Assembly (NCBI GenBank): GCA_000310025.1
Contig: FN649733.1
Coordinates: 2,213,163 to 2,232,306 of the forward strand
From: Ectocarpus siliculosus
Taxonomy: Eukaryota > Sar > Phaeophyceae > Ectocarpales > Ectocarpaceae
Length of the DNA: 19,144 nucleotides
Direction: 5' to 3'
In this document: positions 9,691 to 19,144 of the stretch, in pieces
Numbering within the stretch: the stretch's first letter is position 1
How the letters are laid out: every line of letters starts with the position of its first letter
Notes under the pieces: generated by a model
What the model was told of the DNA's origin: nothing
Databases searched by the model: none
The model's input: only the letters and a program-made list of their open reading frames with translations
Program-made: the position numbers and the translations under genes

Positions 9691-10926
9691 GTACCTTCGG
9701 TTTCAAGTTCAACTACAAACTAGTGTAGGATCACTGGCGGGAGGCGTTTTGGTTCAGTACACCGGGCACTCGAGCGCGCGCGCAGAGTTCAGTTATTTTA
9801 TCGGATTTTTCGCGCAGCGAGACACAACATCCATCCACACACCACAACGCGTCGTCCGCCTGCGGCCAGTGACATCTGAGTCGCACAAGCCTGCCTGCCT
9901 AGCTCTTGCTTCACGGTGCTCTAACTTCCGTTTTCGTCGGCAGTCGCCAGAGGCTAAAACAGGTGAGGACGCCGGTTTTGAGAAGAGTCTCCGTGCTGCG
10001 GACTACGGGATGGTTTTTAGTCTTTTCACGCGTACAGCAGTAGTAATCGATTTGCAGTCCGTTTTCCTCGAGACCAGGCCATGCTGTCCTCGCAGATCGC
10101 GATGGGCACACTTGACACACAGCAGCCGCCGTTCGAAAATGAGTGTCGCACCATCTCACAACGGTTGCTTCTTCTTCACGTCTCGCCATTTTCTGCAGCA
10201 GGCTGCTTTGTGTTCCTTGTTTGGTCGTGCCGACCAACTATCCTTCCTCGGCTCGGAGGTGTCTCGCGAAGCTGGTAGTTACCGTTTGAACGTCAACATG
10301 TGATTTCGCAAGCTGAGATGTATGGCAGCTCGCTGTGCCGACCTCCGCACCCTATGCAGCAGCCTCCATCGCCGATTCAAACACACTGTACGACTCTCGT
10401 TCCTCGAAGCTCAACCAGCCAGCATCAGTCGCTGGTGGTTCGTCGGTCGGCCAACCGCTGCTGCCATGGATACAGTACGTGCATACCATTACCATTACAT
10501 GTGTGCAACTGCTCGGTCAAATGGAATGATACGTCCTAAACACATTTTGTATCGTTCGAGCGATGTGTCGTCAACATATCTGCAACTCGGGCGAGCCACA
10601 AGAAGGCGGCACGGTAGAAACCGGTACCGCTGTTGTTGTATTGCCCTACATATAAAAAGTGCATGCTACATCCTCGAAGATCCAGAAGTCACGTATTTTA
10701 CTTTTCACCCTCCCGGGGAAAGGGTGTACATAAGTGGACGGTACAAATATCGATCACGGTTCCACTAGTAGAAGTGTGTCAGAACAAATTGCGCCATTTT
10801 GATCCCTTGGTTTACTAAATAGTTCTACAGCTCCGTTGGGTAGTCAATGAAGCGCGGAATAATTTGCTTCAATCACTTGACTACAGAATATAGCACATGG
10901 TTCGAAGTGTGATACGTACAACAAGT

Positions 10927-10975
10927 ATACCATCCGTGGACCTACGGTTGTCGTGGGTCCACAGTTTCCTGGTAT
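10927..10975. repeat. Two-stem inverted repeat (hairpin)
   Basis: Inner arms GTGGACC (10936-10942) and GGTCCAC (10956-10962) are perfect complements around a 13-base loop. Outer arms ATACCA (10927-10932) and TGGTAT (10970-10975) also pair, with small internal loops of 3 and 7 bases. It lies about 260 bases upstream of the ankyrin start codon. Confidence 0.7.
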
Positions 10976-11233
10976 CGCAAGGTCGAAGAGTGTCAACAAC
11001 TACTGAAGCACATTATTGCACACGAAGAGTCGAAATATATCAACGTACGGAGAAATTCATATAACGTACTTTTTCGTATTTCAATAACCCTCTTCGTCGC
11101 CAAAGTAGCATTGATGTCTGTCAGGTCATCCCCCCGTTCCCTACAAACCAGCACGCTAGCTAACGAAACACCTACACCCAACCTCCACAAAAATGAAGGT
11201 GTCGTCGCGCGCATAAGCGACTGCCATCAAGGA

Positions 11234-12313
11234 ATGGCCGACCGCACGCACCTTCACAGAGCCGCCCAGCGAGGAGACATCGGCGCGGTCCGCGCCCTGG
11301 TCCAGGCGGTCGACGTCAACCTCCGGGGCGGCTGGCGGGTAGAGTCCCCCCTCCACGCTGCCTCCAGGGCCGGCAAGCCGGACGTCATCGCGTGCCTCGT
11401 GGGAGCCGGGGCCCACACCGAGGTCCGAGACCGGAACAACGACACCCCCTTGCTCCTTGCGGCGTGGCTCGGGCACGCGACGGCCATAGCGAAGCTCCTC
11501 GCCTCCGGCGCCCGGGTCGACGCCGACGGGATCCCCCGCAGCGCCCTGCACTGCGCGTGCATGCAGGGGCACGCGGCCTGCGTCTCGGAGCTGCTGCGAG
11601 GAGGGGCCGACGAGACCGTCGAGGACGAAGACGGCAACTCCCCGGCCCAGGTCATCGGCACCATGTCCGAGTCCCTGGAGCGCGCCGAGGACATCGTGCT
11701 CATCCGCGAGATGCTCCGCCGCGCCCCGGCCGACCGCGCCTGGCGGCGCCGCGGGTGGCTGGTCATGCTGAGGAACCGCGACTGCGTCGCAGCGGGCCTC
11801 CTGCCATCCGCGCGGCCGCCGCCGACTACGGTAACGACCAGGAGCGCCGCGAGACGCGGAGCTCGGGTCTGGGCGATCGACGGTGGCGGCAGCAGGTCTA
11901 TCGCCGGGGCGGCGACGTCGCCGGGGTTCTTCGAAGGGCAGGGCCTTACGACCGGCCATATTCGTAATCATCATCAGCTGAAAGTGCATGGGAAGAAGAA
12001 GAGCTTTGGGGCACCGGGTGTGACGGTTGCTGGTAGTCGCGGCGGGGGCGGGAAGGCGCCGCGCAGCAGACGGTCGCCATCGGCGGGGGGGAGCAGCGGC
12101 AGCGGTAGCTTCTGCCCGCCGGGCAAAGGACACGTTTCGAGTAACAAGAAACGGCCAAGAGGAGCGGCGAAACGTCGGGTCGGAAAACGCGGCCGAGGCG
12201 GTGCCGAGAGCGAAGAAGAGCTAGCAGGTAGACAGGCTCTGGCGAGCCTCGTCGCGCGACTGATCGGACTCGGGGAGGAAGGCGCGTTCCGCTGCGTGCT
12301 AAGCTTCCTTTGA
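11234..12313 (+). CDS. Ankyrin-repeat protein with basic low-complexity linker and C-terminal LIGLGEEG module
   Basis: Single open frame of 359 residues. Four ankyrin repeats fill residues about 5-135: THLHRAAQRGD (5-15), SPLHAASRAG (38-47), TPLLLAAWLGH (71-81) and SALHCACMQGH (103-113), each followed by the expected LL..GA helix and loop. After them come a helical stretch and WRRRGWLVMLR (170-180). Residues about 190-335 are Gly/Ser/Arg/Lys-rich with NLS-like clusters such as KKRPRGAAKRR. The protein ends LVARLIGLGEEGAFRCVLSFL split over 339-359. The WRRR and C-terminal blocks are, from memory, shared by many brown algal ankyrin proteins of unknown role; ankyrin repeats bind protein partners. 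The start at 11234 (MADRTHLH) is chosen because the repeat begins at once after it; ATG at 11114 is in frame and possible. Coding GC is clearly higher than in the flanks. The linker could hide a retained intron. Confidence 0.8.
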   Translation: MADRTHLHRAAQRGDIGAVRALVQAVDVNLRGGWRVESPLHAASRAGKPDVIACLVGAGAHTEVRDRNNDTPLLLAAWLGHATAIAKLLASGARVDADGIPRSALHCACMQGHAACVSELLRGGADETVEDEDGNSPAQVIGTMSESLERAEDIVLIREMLRRAPADRAWRRRGWLVMLRNRDCVAAGLLPSARPPPTTVTTRSAARRGARVWAIDGGGSRSIAGAATSPGFFEGQGLTTGHIRNHHQLKVHGKKKSFGAPGVTVAGSRGGGGKAPRSRRSPSAGGSSGSGSFCPPGKGHVSSNKKRPRGAAKRRVGKRGRGGAESEEELAGRQALASLVARLIGLGEEGAFRCVLSFL

Positions 12314-12502
12314 CAGGTTGGAGGTACCAGCATATGGAGACGCTCGGTGACATGGACCGACTCCACAGAAGGTCTGCTTGAACCCGGTTTGGAGCTTCCA
12401 TGTGGTCATGATGTCGGGGATGTGCTTACCATACGAATTTGCACCCAAAGTTGGTGTGATCGGTAGTACAGAACGGGGTGTCGCATTCATTGCTGTAGGC
12501 AG
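12299..12502 (-). CDS. Possible terminal exon of a convergent gene, unrecognised
   Basis: A strong acceptor-like site, tgtttctctgcctacag, precedes an open frame on the minus strand that begins two bases before ATG near 12490 and runs 63 codons to a stop at 12299. It contains runs such as GANSYGKHIPDIMTTWKLQ that do not look like low-complexity noise. I recognise no family. The stop lies inside the last codons of the ankyrin gene, so the two coding regions would overlap tail to tail by about 15 bases. An upstream exon was not found; the DNA just upstream (12500-12860) is AT-rich and could be intron. Confidence 0.2.
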   Translation of the reverse strand: MPTAMNATPRSVLPITPTLGANSYGKHIPDIMTTWKLQTGFKQTFCGVGPCHRASPYAGTSNLSKEA

Positions 12503-15127
12503 AGAAACAATTTTGTTGATGTTTAAGACGTTTACGGGCAGGATTGAATTTTAGACCCCAAGCAACTACATTTTGCAAGACTGCTTTGAAAGGACTATGT
12601 GCCACTAAGATGTAACTCACAGAAGAAAGAGAATTGATATGAATAAAATTACGAGGAACTCCCGAGCTCTGGATGAATATATTGAGATCGGTCTTCATCA
12701 CTGCGTGTGTGACCAGCAGGGTACGGTTAACCCTATGATAGAGGCATCGGACGATATCTTTTATTTTTTGTTGTGCTGAATCCGCTGAGCCTTTCGAAAT
12801 TCGAAAAAATACAAAATCGTTTATAATACCTAGGCAGGGATTTCTGTTAGCAGCTGGTACCACCAACACCACATTGGGAGGAGGGAGAGGGGGGGTGTAT
12901 TTTTGCGTGCGCACGCCGCTCTTCGTCGTGCACATACACTCGATGTTCTCAGTAGGTCTACCCAATAGGCATGATTGTGCCTTGCAGCAGCAGCTGGTAA
13001 GGTGGGAGGCAGGTAAGTGTATAGACATAGAATATCATTGGGTTTTGATCAGACGACTACATGTATGCTTATCTATATGATCGTCGACGAATTCGGAGCG
13101 CCGGTTTCATTTGGTTGGGGGGGGTCGTCGATAGTATCGTAAGGTTCCACAACCTTTTTGTTCGAGGCTTTTCTGCAAAATGGCGGGAGGTTGACCTGGC
13201 GCAGGAGATTGACCTGGCGCGGATGTCCCTACGGGTGTGTACAATTGCCGGGCTCCATTGAGAACATTTGGAGGTTTCCTCGGATGGTTGAGGCTACCGC
13301 TCCTAGATGGACAAGGAAGCCCTGCGGAGTCTGCACGATGTAGCCCTTAATCTATCAGTATCTGTCAGGTGTGGTGTAAATATGATGGTACGCTTAGTTT
13401 GTCTGGCGATGGTGCGCCGACGTGATTAGCAATATTCTGCTAAGAACCATAAAGACTAACTAATAACGTGCAAGGAGGATACGAAGAAGAAAGTGGTGGG
13501 TCTCAACGCATATATATATGCCAACTACCACCAGGAAAGCGTGCAGATGCGGATGTAGATGTTCGAGTGGAAACAAACGCTGGCAGTATCACGAGCAAGA
13601 AATTATGGCTCGGACGAGCTGATACGCGATGGCAGACACTTCTCTTGCACTCAAAACATAGTCGAAGTATGTTTGAGGAAACGTCACACGCCCATTTCCA
13701 TTGACTGCCGTACGTGCCATCGCGGTTCGCAATATAACCCTGAACTGGTAACATAGGTGGAATCTGTTCCGCTGCGTCTTGTCCTCAACTCGACCCGTCG
13801 AGGGCACCCGGGGAAGAACGCGCTCCCAAACCACGGCACCACTCGCGACGGAAATCAAATCGCCAGTTCGCGGCCGCTATTCAATGATGGCCAACCCAAT
13901 CACCAGCGATGATATGTGTTGTCTGCGGTGTAAGGTTGTGTTGCTCCTGCAGTTTCCAGATAGGGACCACCACTCCCCTTGCTGCAACCGCAGCCGCGGG
14001 ATGCCACGTAGCACCACTAAAACAATGTATTGCTCGGCGGACGTGATGTATCTTTGCATATATGCTGTACCTCGCCTCCGAAATTCTTCTCTCGCGATTC
14101 GCCCTCTGATGGACACGCTTCATCTTGATTACGGTGCCCTTGGTCTAGACAACGGGGGCCAACTTGTTGCCCTTATACCGACGAAACGGTCGTGTGCACG
14201 AGCGGAGAAGAAACCCTGGTGCTCGTCCTTTTTTCCCACTGCTTTTTTTTTTGCGCGAGAAAATTGCATCCCTTCGACAGGAGGTGCAACTTGTATCGGT
14301 GAGGCCAATTTTTGTCCATGAGACTGACCCCACCCCCCACCCCCATCCCCCGGTGAGGAGGCTGCTCGTTGAAACAGCGATAAAACGTGTTTGACCATGC
14401 GCCGGGGAAAGGAGGAACGATTGGAGATTTGCGGGGAACCCGCAGACAAAGACATACATACAAATACAATGTATCGGTAATGTGATTTACACCTCTTCTT
14501 CCATGTAATCACCGCGAAGCTGTGTGGAACTTGTCCGACCACAGATAGATGCAGATTTGCTTTCCTTTGTTCTCTCCTTGATTTGGCTCTTCTATCGCCT
14601 TACATGCACGCCATCATGCAGCCGGAATCCAATACAAACCGATTGCACTATGCACAGAAGGGCACACACGACCCGGCATAAAGCGGGAATCTTGCATGGC
14701 GTCATGTCACAACAACATCTGATAACGCCACACAACCATGGTGATGCACGACAATATGACTACCTGCAAATACCGCAACACTAGCCCAATCTGAGTGCAG
14801 ATACAGACGCAAACCTCGGAGGGGCTCCAGTCAATCAAGAGGTTTAGGGAATGGATCGAAGATTCGGCGACTCAAAACCCTCACCCACACCACTTCCACA
14901 CTACCAAAACCAAGAGAGCGGGGAAAAATAGCCAGGGACGGCGAAGTCGGCGGATAAAATCGGGAAAAGGGCACACGTGGGGTGCGAACAAGAACCGAAA
15001 CATCCGAATCAACGGCCACAAAAAACGAACTCACGCAGGGAAAAAACACAATCTCGGGCGAACGAAGAGGTCGAGGGCTCGATCAAGAAAACCAAAACCC
15101 CACGGTAAGGGGAGCTACTATAATAGT
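12314..15127. other. Mostly non-coding; AT-rich block and weak frames
   Basis: 12500-12860 is distinctly AT-rich next to the GC-rich ankyrin gene. Near 13000-13020 the plus strand has two good donor-like sites (ctg|gtaagg and gcag|gtaagtg) but no exon to attach them to. Around 13600-14120 short minus-strand pieces look protein-like (VASGAVVWERVLPRVP, TTHIIAGDWVGHH) in changing frames. 14795-15283 is strongly purine-rich on the plus strand. Confidence 0.5.
13190..13225. repeat. Short tandem duplication
   Basis: ttgacctggcgcaggaga is followed at once by ttgacctggcgcggatg, two near-identical copies of about 17-18 bases. Confidence 0.8.
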
Positions 15128-16559
15128 CTAGACGAGCTCAGTAGAAGTACACGGACCAAAGGAAAACCTAGCCTGGAACGACATGTGATCGAAATGAAAA
15201 CGCGTGAAGGGTTGGCCAAGAATCGAACTAACGCACTGAAAGAGGAGGTTTCCGGAGGAAACAGTCAAGAAAAGCCAAACTGACAGGATAGTGACGATAC
15301 GCCATTGCAACATCCGCATGTCCCGAGAAAACGTGCGTGCGAGTGATCTCAACAATCCAAGTCTCGTTAAGGCTAAACAGTCTGAAATAATGCGTGATGT
15401 TTGTGACTGCATTCGGTACTGGCGCAAAAACTCTTCAAACGAAGTTCCATTGGGAACGCCAAACGCATTCAGCTTTATCGAGGCGTCTCCACGGTCTTCA
15501 TGCTTGAAAGGGGACGCGATCAGACAAAGAAGGTGCTAGACGGCGTCTCCTCCGTTCCTATCGTCGTCCAGCCGTTGTTTCACCTGCACAAACATACTAT
15601 CGATAGAACCAATGAGGTCACCTGTGGTGGTTTTGGTCGGTGTGACGGCATGAATGCTGTTTTTTCTTCAGCGGGTGTTCCCAACCGCGAATCCACGAAT
15701 CGGATTTTCAAATTCGATAAAGAAGGGTCAGACTGTTGCAAGATCTCTAACGCTGCGGACGTAATACCAGGGTCTATTAATAGCAATTGCGGCACTGCCT
15801 GTTTCAGGTTTGCCGACCAGGGGTGGCGGGTTGGATACGAATATCCCTAAATAGTTAGTCTTTACGTCTACCTCGCGCTGATCTCACGGAGTCGCGCGGC
15901 AGCTACGAGCGCGTCAGCAGTGTCTAACTCCACTGTACTTTGCGAGCACGAGCTGTGACCGACGACAACGGGCGGCCAGCGATATCTACGAAGGAACTGC
16001 TGTTGCGCGACGTCAATGATTGATCACTACGGCAACAACACGCAAAGACGACACTTGCCTTACTTGCCTGTCAGTAAGTATTGCGGCGAGGGGGTGGTCG
16101 ACCTGATTCTCCACTACTTCTGCCGTGGTGGCGACGTATTCCTCAACCGGCGAGTGCTCCGACGGCCGTGATGCATCCGAATCGCACGATCTGGCTCCTC
16201 TCCGAGGGCTACAACTCCAGCCGCGGGACATGTCAACCCTTTGGTTGTCTCCGGTCGAAGCCGCTGGAGCCTTCATACGCTCCGCAGGCGTACCGCCAAA
16301 GGCGTTCTGCTCTTTGGCGCTGCCACGAGTCTGCGTTATAGGGCTATTGGTGGTGTGGATACGGTAGCACCGCTGTCGCCGGTGCCAGAGGACTTCGAAC
16401 CGCGATGGCCGCGTTGATGTGTTCCTGTTGGGCGGGAGTCATCGATGGCTTCGGCTGTCTCGTGTTACCGGCGACCCTGTCCGAGTTGTCCGCGTTTTCT
16501 CGACGCACCACGTCCACGGCTGCTGTGGCTGTGTGAGCTGCTGCTGTCGTGGGCGTGCT

Positions 16560-16970
16560 CTATCTTGACCCTGCGCCACGTGACGGTCCGGAAATCGCCG
16601 TGTGTCTTGGCATAGTCCGCTGAGGCGCCAAAATTGCTGCCGGGAGACTCCAGTCGACTTGGTCGGGGTGGCAACCGCCGTTGAGATTGGGGTACGCCGT
16701 CCTCAGGTCATAGAGGAGTTGGCTGCAACCTCTGCTGGTGACGGGTCCGGGTTTCGCTTGCTTGATGTGGCCCAGGAAGTGGCGGATCGTGGCGAAGTAT
16801 TTTCTTTTCACGCTCAGTTTCGCTGCCAAGGAGGCCGCGGTCACCATATAACCGGCTTCCCCATGTTCTTCGATGAATAAGTGTTGGTGTACTTGCGCAA
16901 ATTCATTGACCGGCACGTCGATGGACCGCTCTTCTCTGCGTCTAAGACTGAGGTCCCTTGGCTCATTTGA
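16560..16970 (-). CDS. Unrecognised open frame, possible Gag-like or exon fragment
   Basis: 136 codons open between TAG at 16971-16973 and a stop at 16560, with no Met near the front except at codon 19 onward (PVNEF starts with ATG-like GTG context). The sequence looks like a folded, helical protein: LFIEEHGEAGYMVTAASLA, KRKYFATIRHFLGHIKQ and SQLLYDLRTAYPNLNGG. In the last 40 codons the good-looking sequence moves to another frame (NFGASADYAKTHGDFRTVTW, ending at 16465), suggesting a frameshift or a splice near 16640. No family recognised. It lies within the patchwork described for this strand. Confidence 0.3.
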   Translation of the reverse strand, partial: SNEPRDLSLRRREERSIDVPVNEFAQVHQHLFIEEHGEAGYMVTAASLAAKLSVKRKYFATIRHFLGHIKQAKPGPVTSRGCSQLLYDLRTAYPNLNGGCHPDQVDWSLPAAILAPQRTMPRHTAISGPSRGAGSR

Positions 16971-17084
16971 CTAAAGGACGGCTTCGCGGGCGCGTAGCCA
17001 TGCCCCGCGAGGGAGATGGGTGCCGTCCGTGCCAGACCTTGCCGCTGCGGCTGCGCGCTGTTTCCCTCAGAGGGACCGGTGGGC

Positions 17085-17290
17085 TGGAGCTCCGAACCAA
17101 ACTCGTGTGAGCCGGCGAGCGGTGAGAGAGTGCTCCAAACCTGATCCCGAAGGATCCGCGAGCTACAGCAGTAGTGCTGCGAACCAAACTCTTTCCGAGT
17201 TGATCAGCTGTTGTTGGCTCTGCAAAACGTATCCCGAAGGAGAGGTGAGAGCGTGCTTCAAACCTGATCCCGAAGGATCGGCGAGTGGCA
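17085..17290. repeat. Imperfect direct repeats about 120 bp apart
   Basis: Two units contain cgaaccaaactc (near 17093 and 17180) and then a ggtgagag..tgct.caaacctgatcccgaaggatc block (about 17120-17158 and 17244-17280). A shorter third piece, tatcccgaaggagaggtgagagcg, abuts the second copy. Confidence 0.7.
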
Positions 17291-17302
17291 CTGACACAGC
17301 CG

Positions 17303-17623
17303 TCAGGGTGTGGCGTTGTGCCAGGACTTTTTGGCTTGGGCGTCGGCGGCCGCGTGTGCTTCAAGAGCACACTCAGCCGCTTTCGCGGTCGCTTCCCGCT
17401 GCTGCAGCTGGCGGATTTGCGTGTCCAAGCGGCGTGTTGTGGCGGTGGTGGCCTCTAACGCCGACGCGGCCTCGCGGGTCCGCCGATGGGCCTCCTCGCG
17501 TACAAGTTCACGCACATGTGCTCGGCGCGGCGTTTCTCTGTCTCCAGGTCGGAGAACATTTTCGACTGCCTGTTCATTGCTCAGGTTGCAAAAGACTGAC
17601 TGTGTGTTCAGAAATGCCGGCAT
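17303..17623 (-). pseudogene. Coiled-coil segment with a frameshift
   Basis: The frame ending at 17303 carries a charged, Ala/Glu/Arg-rich helix with heptad-like spacing (REEAHRRTREAASALEA, TRRLDTQIRQLQQREATA). Its upstream continuation is not in the same frame: the adjacent frame reads MFSDLETEKRRAEHM just before it and then turns to nonsense. One missing base near 17520 would join the two. This is what a decaying coding sequence looks like, although an unnoticed splice could also explain it. Confidence 0.35.
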
Positions 17624-18486
17624 CGGCTACACCGGGGCAGAGCTGACTTCACCCATGTTGACGTCACCGGCCATGTCGGCCGCCCCCTCCCCCGCCAGGT
17701 CTTCCGCAACGGCGGGTGCCGGAGGATCTCCGGTCGGCGCTTCCGCCGCGGGGTGGAGCTGGTCATCCTCAACACATGCAAAGAACATGCATGTATATCG
17801 TCTATCACCAGTCAGTCCCAGAGGGGGACCTCATCACCGAGAAAGCTCTGCTGGCTCCGCCAGTTCCGTAGGCTCCTGCCAGCGACCTTGCTCCTGGCGG
17901 TTTGGTGTTGGCATTAGGCTCGAAGCGAGAACGAGAGAGCCAGCGTGGGGTGGTTGAAGTAAATAGCCGTCTCGCTGATTTCGTGCGGTTGGGTGTGTGT
18001 GTACAGTTTTTCGTCGTCAAGCACCGATTCAGGTCTGGGGCTAGCCAGCAGCACGAGTTCATGCCATATTATGCTTGCTGTGCGTGGCGAGAAGTGGCGA
18101 GGGCGGTGGGAGTGGGGGGGCGGCTCATCGCTGTTGGGGCGTTGGGGCACATGCGTAAAGGCCGTTCAAGATATTTTCATTCTGCGTAGACCCCGCTGGC
18201 TCTCTGAGATGAAAGGACATGGGTCACACCACGGCACAGACGGCACCGCAACACCGCAACACCAGCAGGAGTCAGCGCGTAGAAAAGGAGGTGCTACAGC
18301 AGCAGCGAGGCAACGACGACCAAGAGGTGTGTGTACTACAGGTCAGTACAAACGCGGCCCGACAACGCCGGACGAAGAGTTTGCATAGCGTACATGTCAA
18401 AGGTCAAAGTGGTGGCTACGATCGTTGTTTTGTGTGTGTTTTGTTATGCATACATACCACAGTATATCCATCTCTGTCCTAGATAA

Positions 18487-18750
18487 GGGTCTAGGATTGG
18501 TAATGAATTCATATCTTTCTACGATTCCCCAAGAAAGATACAGCGATGTATCCCCTCTGTGCACCAAGCTCTCTTTCTACACAGAAAGTTAATTACACAT
18601 CTGCATTTTTTTTTTCTTAATCCATCTCTATCTACTTACACAAAATAGTCCAAGATAGATTAGCAATGAATTCATAGCGTCAAAGAAAGCTACCTGTATT
18701 TCCACGGTTTCCCGAGTAGCACACAGCGATATCTCCCCTGTGGGTAACAG
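18487..18750. repeat. Diverged direct repeat of about 80-100 bp
   Basis: The first copy (about 18488-18562) and the second (about 18647-18740) share taatgaattcata / caatgaattcata, a-rich aaagaaag(c/a)ta, a tt(t)cc(a)c(g) stretch, and cagcgat(gt)at(c)tcccctgtg. The block between them holds a T10-type tract. The region is AT-rich and shows no gene. Confidence 0.6.
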
Positions 18751-19105
18751 GCTCAACAAGACTGTTGGTGGCCGTCTTGTGCATCTATCTGTATGTTATC
18801 CTGGGAAGGTGCAGAAGGAAGGTGTTGGGTAGTTGGTTCGTCTTTTCAAATGCGGCGTGGCTCTTTGGATCCACGAAGCGATACGGCGCGTTTTCTTTCA
18901 ATTGCTTTCAACAAGACACTTACGGCGCCCGCCGGCTGCTATGGATCGAAAGTAATAGATAAGGTGGCTGCCACTGCTGTGTTGCCCCTATCGGCCAGTG
19001 TGCGTGCTGCCCTTGGGTATTCGTGCACAAGACACCCACGCCAAACGATCAGAACTGGCTTTTCCTACCCCCCCCCCCCCCCCCCTCCAAATGGATTGTA
19101 AAGTA

Positions 19106-19131
19106 AAATAATGGCCCCAAATAATGGCCCC
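19106..19131. repeat. 13-bp tandem repeat
   Basis: aaataatggcccc occurs twice in direct succession at the right edge of the window. Confidence 0.9.
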
Positions 19132-19144
19132 CTGAAAAATGAAA

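Larger units (their letters stand above)
9235..11233. other. Divergent spacer between the two confident genes
   Basis: Holds the presumed 5' regions of both genes, the GTC repeat and the inverted repeat at 10927-10975. A frame at about 10335-10480 on the plus strand reads like a Ser/Ala/Gln-rich linker (APYAAASIADSNTLYDSR) and could be an exon fragment, but has no start, no domain and no convincing splice sites. No TATA box or other promoter element could be supported. Confidence 0.5.
15128..17623 (-). pseudogene. Patchwork of protein-like segments in shifting frames; decayed retroelement or unresolved gene
   Basis: From high to low coordinate on the minus strand: an acidic Ala/Pro/Glu-rich segment just upstream (about 17770-17635, ending GDVNMGEVSSAPV); a coiled-coil segment split by a one-base frame change near 17520 (SDLETEKRRAEH, then RELVREEAHRRTREA to 17303); a repeat-bearing stretch (17085-17290); an open frame at 16970-16560; a Ser/His-rich piece to 16465; a piece containing EEYVATTAEVVENQVDHPL near 16100; RRYRWPPVVVGHSS near 15960; PQLLLIDPGITSAALEILQQ near 15780; and FGVPNGTSFEEFLRQYR near 15450. 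The last resembles, in my memory, the IPNG-x-F-x-EY/EF-x-R motif of copia-like Gag proteins. No reverse transcriptase, integrase, protease or LTR was seen. Donor- and acceptor-like sites at some edges leave a multi-exon gene possible. Confidence 0.3.
17800..19144. other. No supported gene
   Basis: Only the diverged direct repeat at 18487-18750, a T tract, the C homopolymer at 19068-19085 and the 13-bp tandem repeat are visible. No frame longer than about 130 codons is present and none resembles a known domain. Confidence 0.55.

Noticed and set aside
9911-10237. 108-codon minus-strand frame with several Cys/His (CDTHF, CQVCPS)
   Set aside because: Considered as a zinc-finger exon of an upstream gene, but spacing fits no finger type I know and no splice sites frame it.
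9596-10303. 235-codon plus-strand frame with a 15-residue valine run
   Set aside because: The valine run is the GTC repeat; the rest has no domain, no good start and no codon pattern, and the opposite strand is equally open.
11156-12133. 325-codon minus-strand frame opposite the ankyrin gene
   Set aside because: A shadow caused by high GC at third positions of the ankyrin gene; its translation is Arg/Pro/Ala-rich without motifs.
13877-14123. Minus-strand HIIAGDW motif as a LINE endonuclease fragment
   Set aside because: One short resemblance to the GDFN motif, without the partner catalytic motifs or any reverse transcriptase nearby.
14795-15283. 162-codon Lys/Arg/Asn-rich plus-strand frame
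   Set aside because: The composition follows from a purine-rich strand. No motif, domain or splice support; the opposite strand is also open over much of it.
1-19144. CRISPR arrays, bacterial operons, rRNA or tRNA genes
   Set aside because: No regularly spaced repeats, Shine-Dalgarno-led gene clusters or conserved RNA cores were seen; the splice structure is eukaryotic. tRNA absence was not tested by a covariance search.

Overview
The window looks like nuclear DNA of a flagellated eukaryotic alga, most probably a brown alga of the Ectocarpus kind. The grounds are: a gene split by nine introns averaging about 580 bases; long G or C homopolymers and simple repeats scattered through non-coding DNA; an ankyrin-repeat protein whose WRRRGWLVMLR block and C-terminal LIGLGEEG/F module I associate from memory with the expanded ankyrin families of brown algae; and a radial-spoke protein, which implies 9+2 flagella. 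The species is an inference; no database was consulted.

Layout. 1-2899: no supported gene, only homopolymers and a CTG repeat. 2900-9234, minus strand: a ten-exon gene for an armadillo-repeat protein of the radial spoke head 14 (RSPH14) family. No single reading frame shows it; it was rebuilt by following splice sites, intron phases and the ARM-repeat pattern from a good start context at 9234 to a stop at 2900 (about 377 residues). The junctions of exons 8/9 and 9/10 are the least certain. 9235-11233: spacer between divergent genes, with a 44-base GTC repeat, a two-stem inverted repeat and only weak reading frames. 11234-12313, plus strand: intronless ankyrin-repeat gene. 12314-15100: no confident gene; there is an AT-rich block with a splice-acceptor-like site facing the ankyrin gene. 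15128-17623, minus strand: a patchwork of protein-like segments in changing frames, best read as a decayed retroelement or an unresolved gene. 17800-19144: diverged direct repeats and a C tract, no gene.

The main discoveries are in the RSPH14-like gene. Introns 4 and 5 both appear to begin with GC rather than GT, and in both cases reading phase and protein continuity fit. The 3' end of exon 4, GC splice site included, is tandemly duplicated 102 bases away in the same reading frame, so an alternative site would add exactly 34 residues. The 3' end of exon 7 is likewise duplicated 46 bases away, and the differences between copies are silent changes or whole-codon indels. The two confident genes are divergently arranged about 2 kb apart and show no sign of working together.
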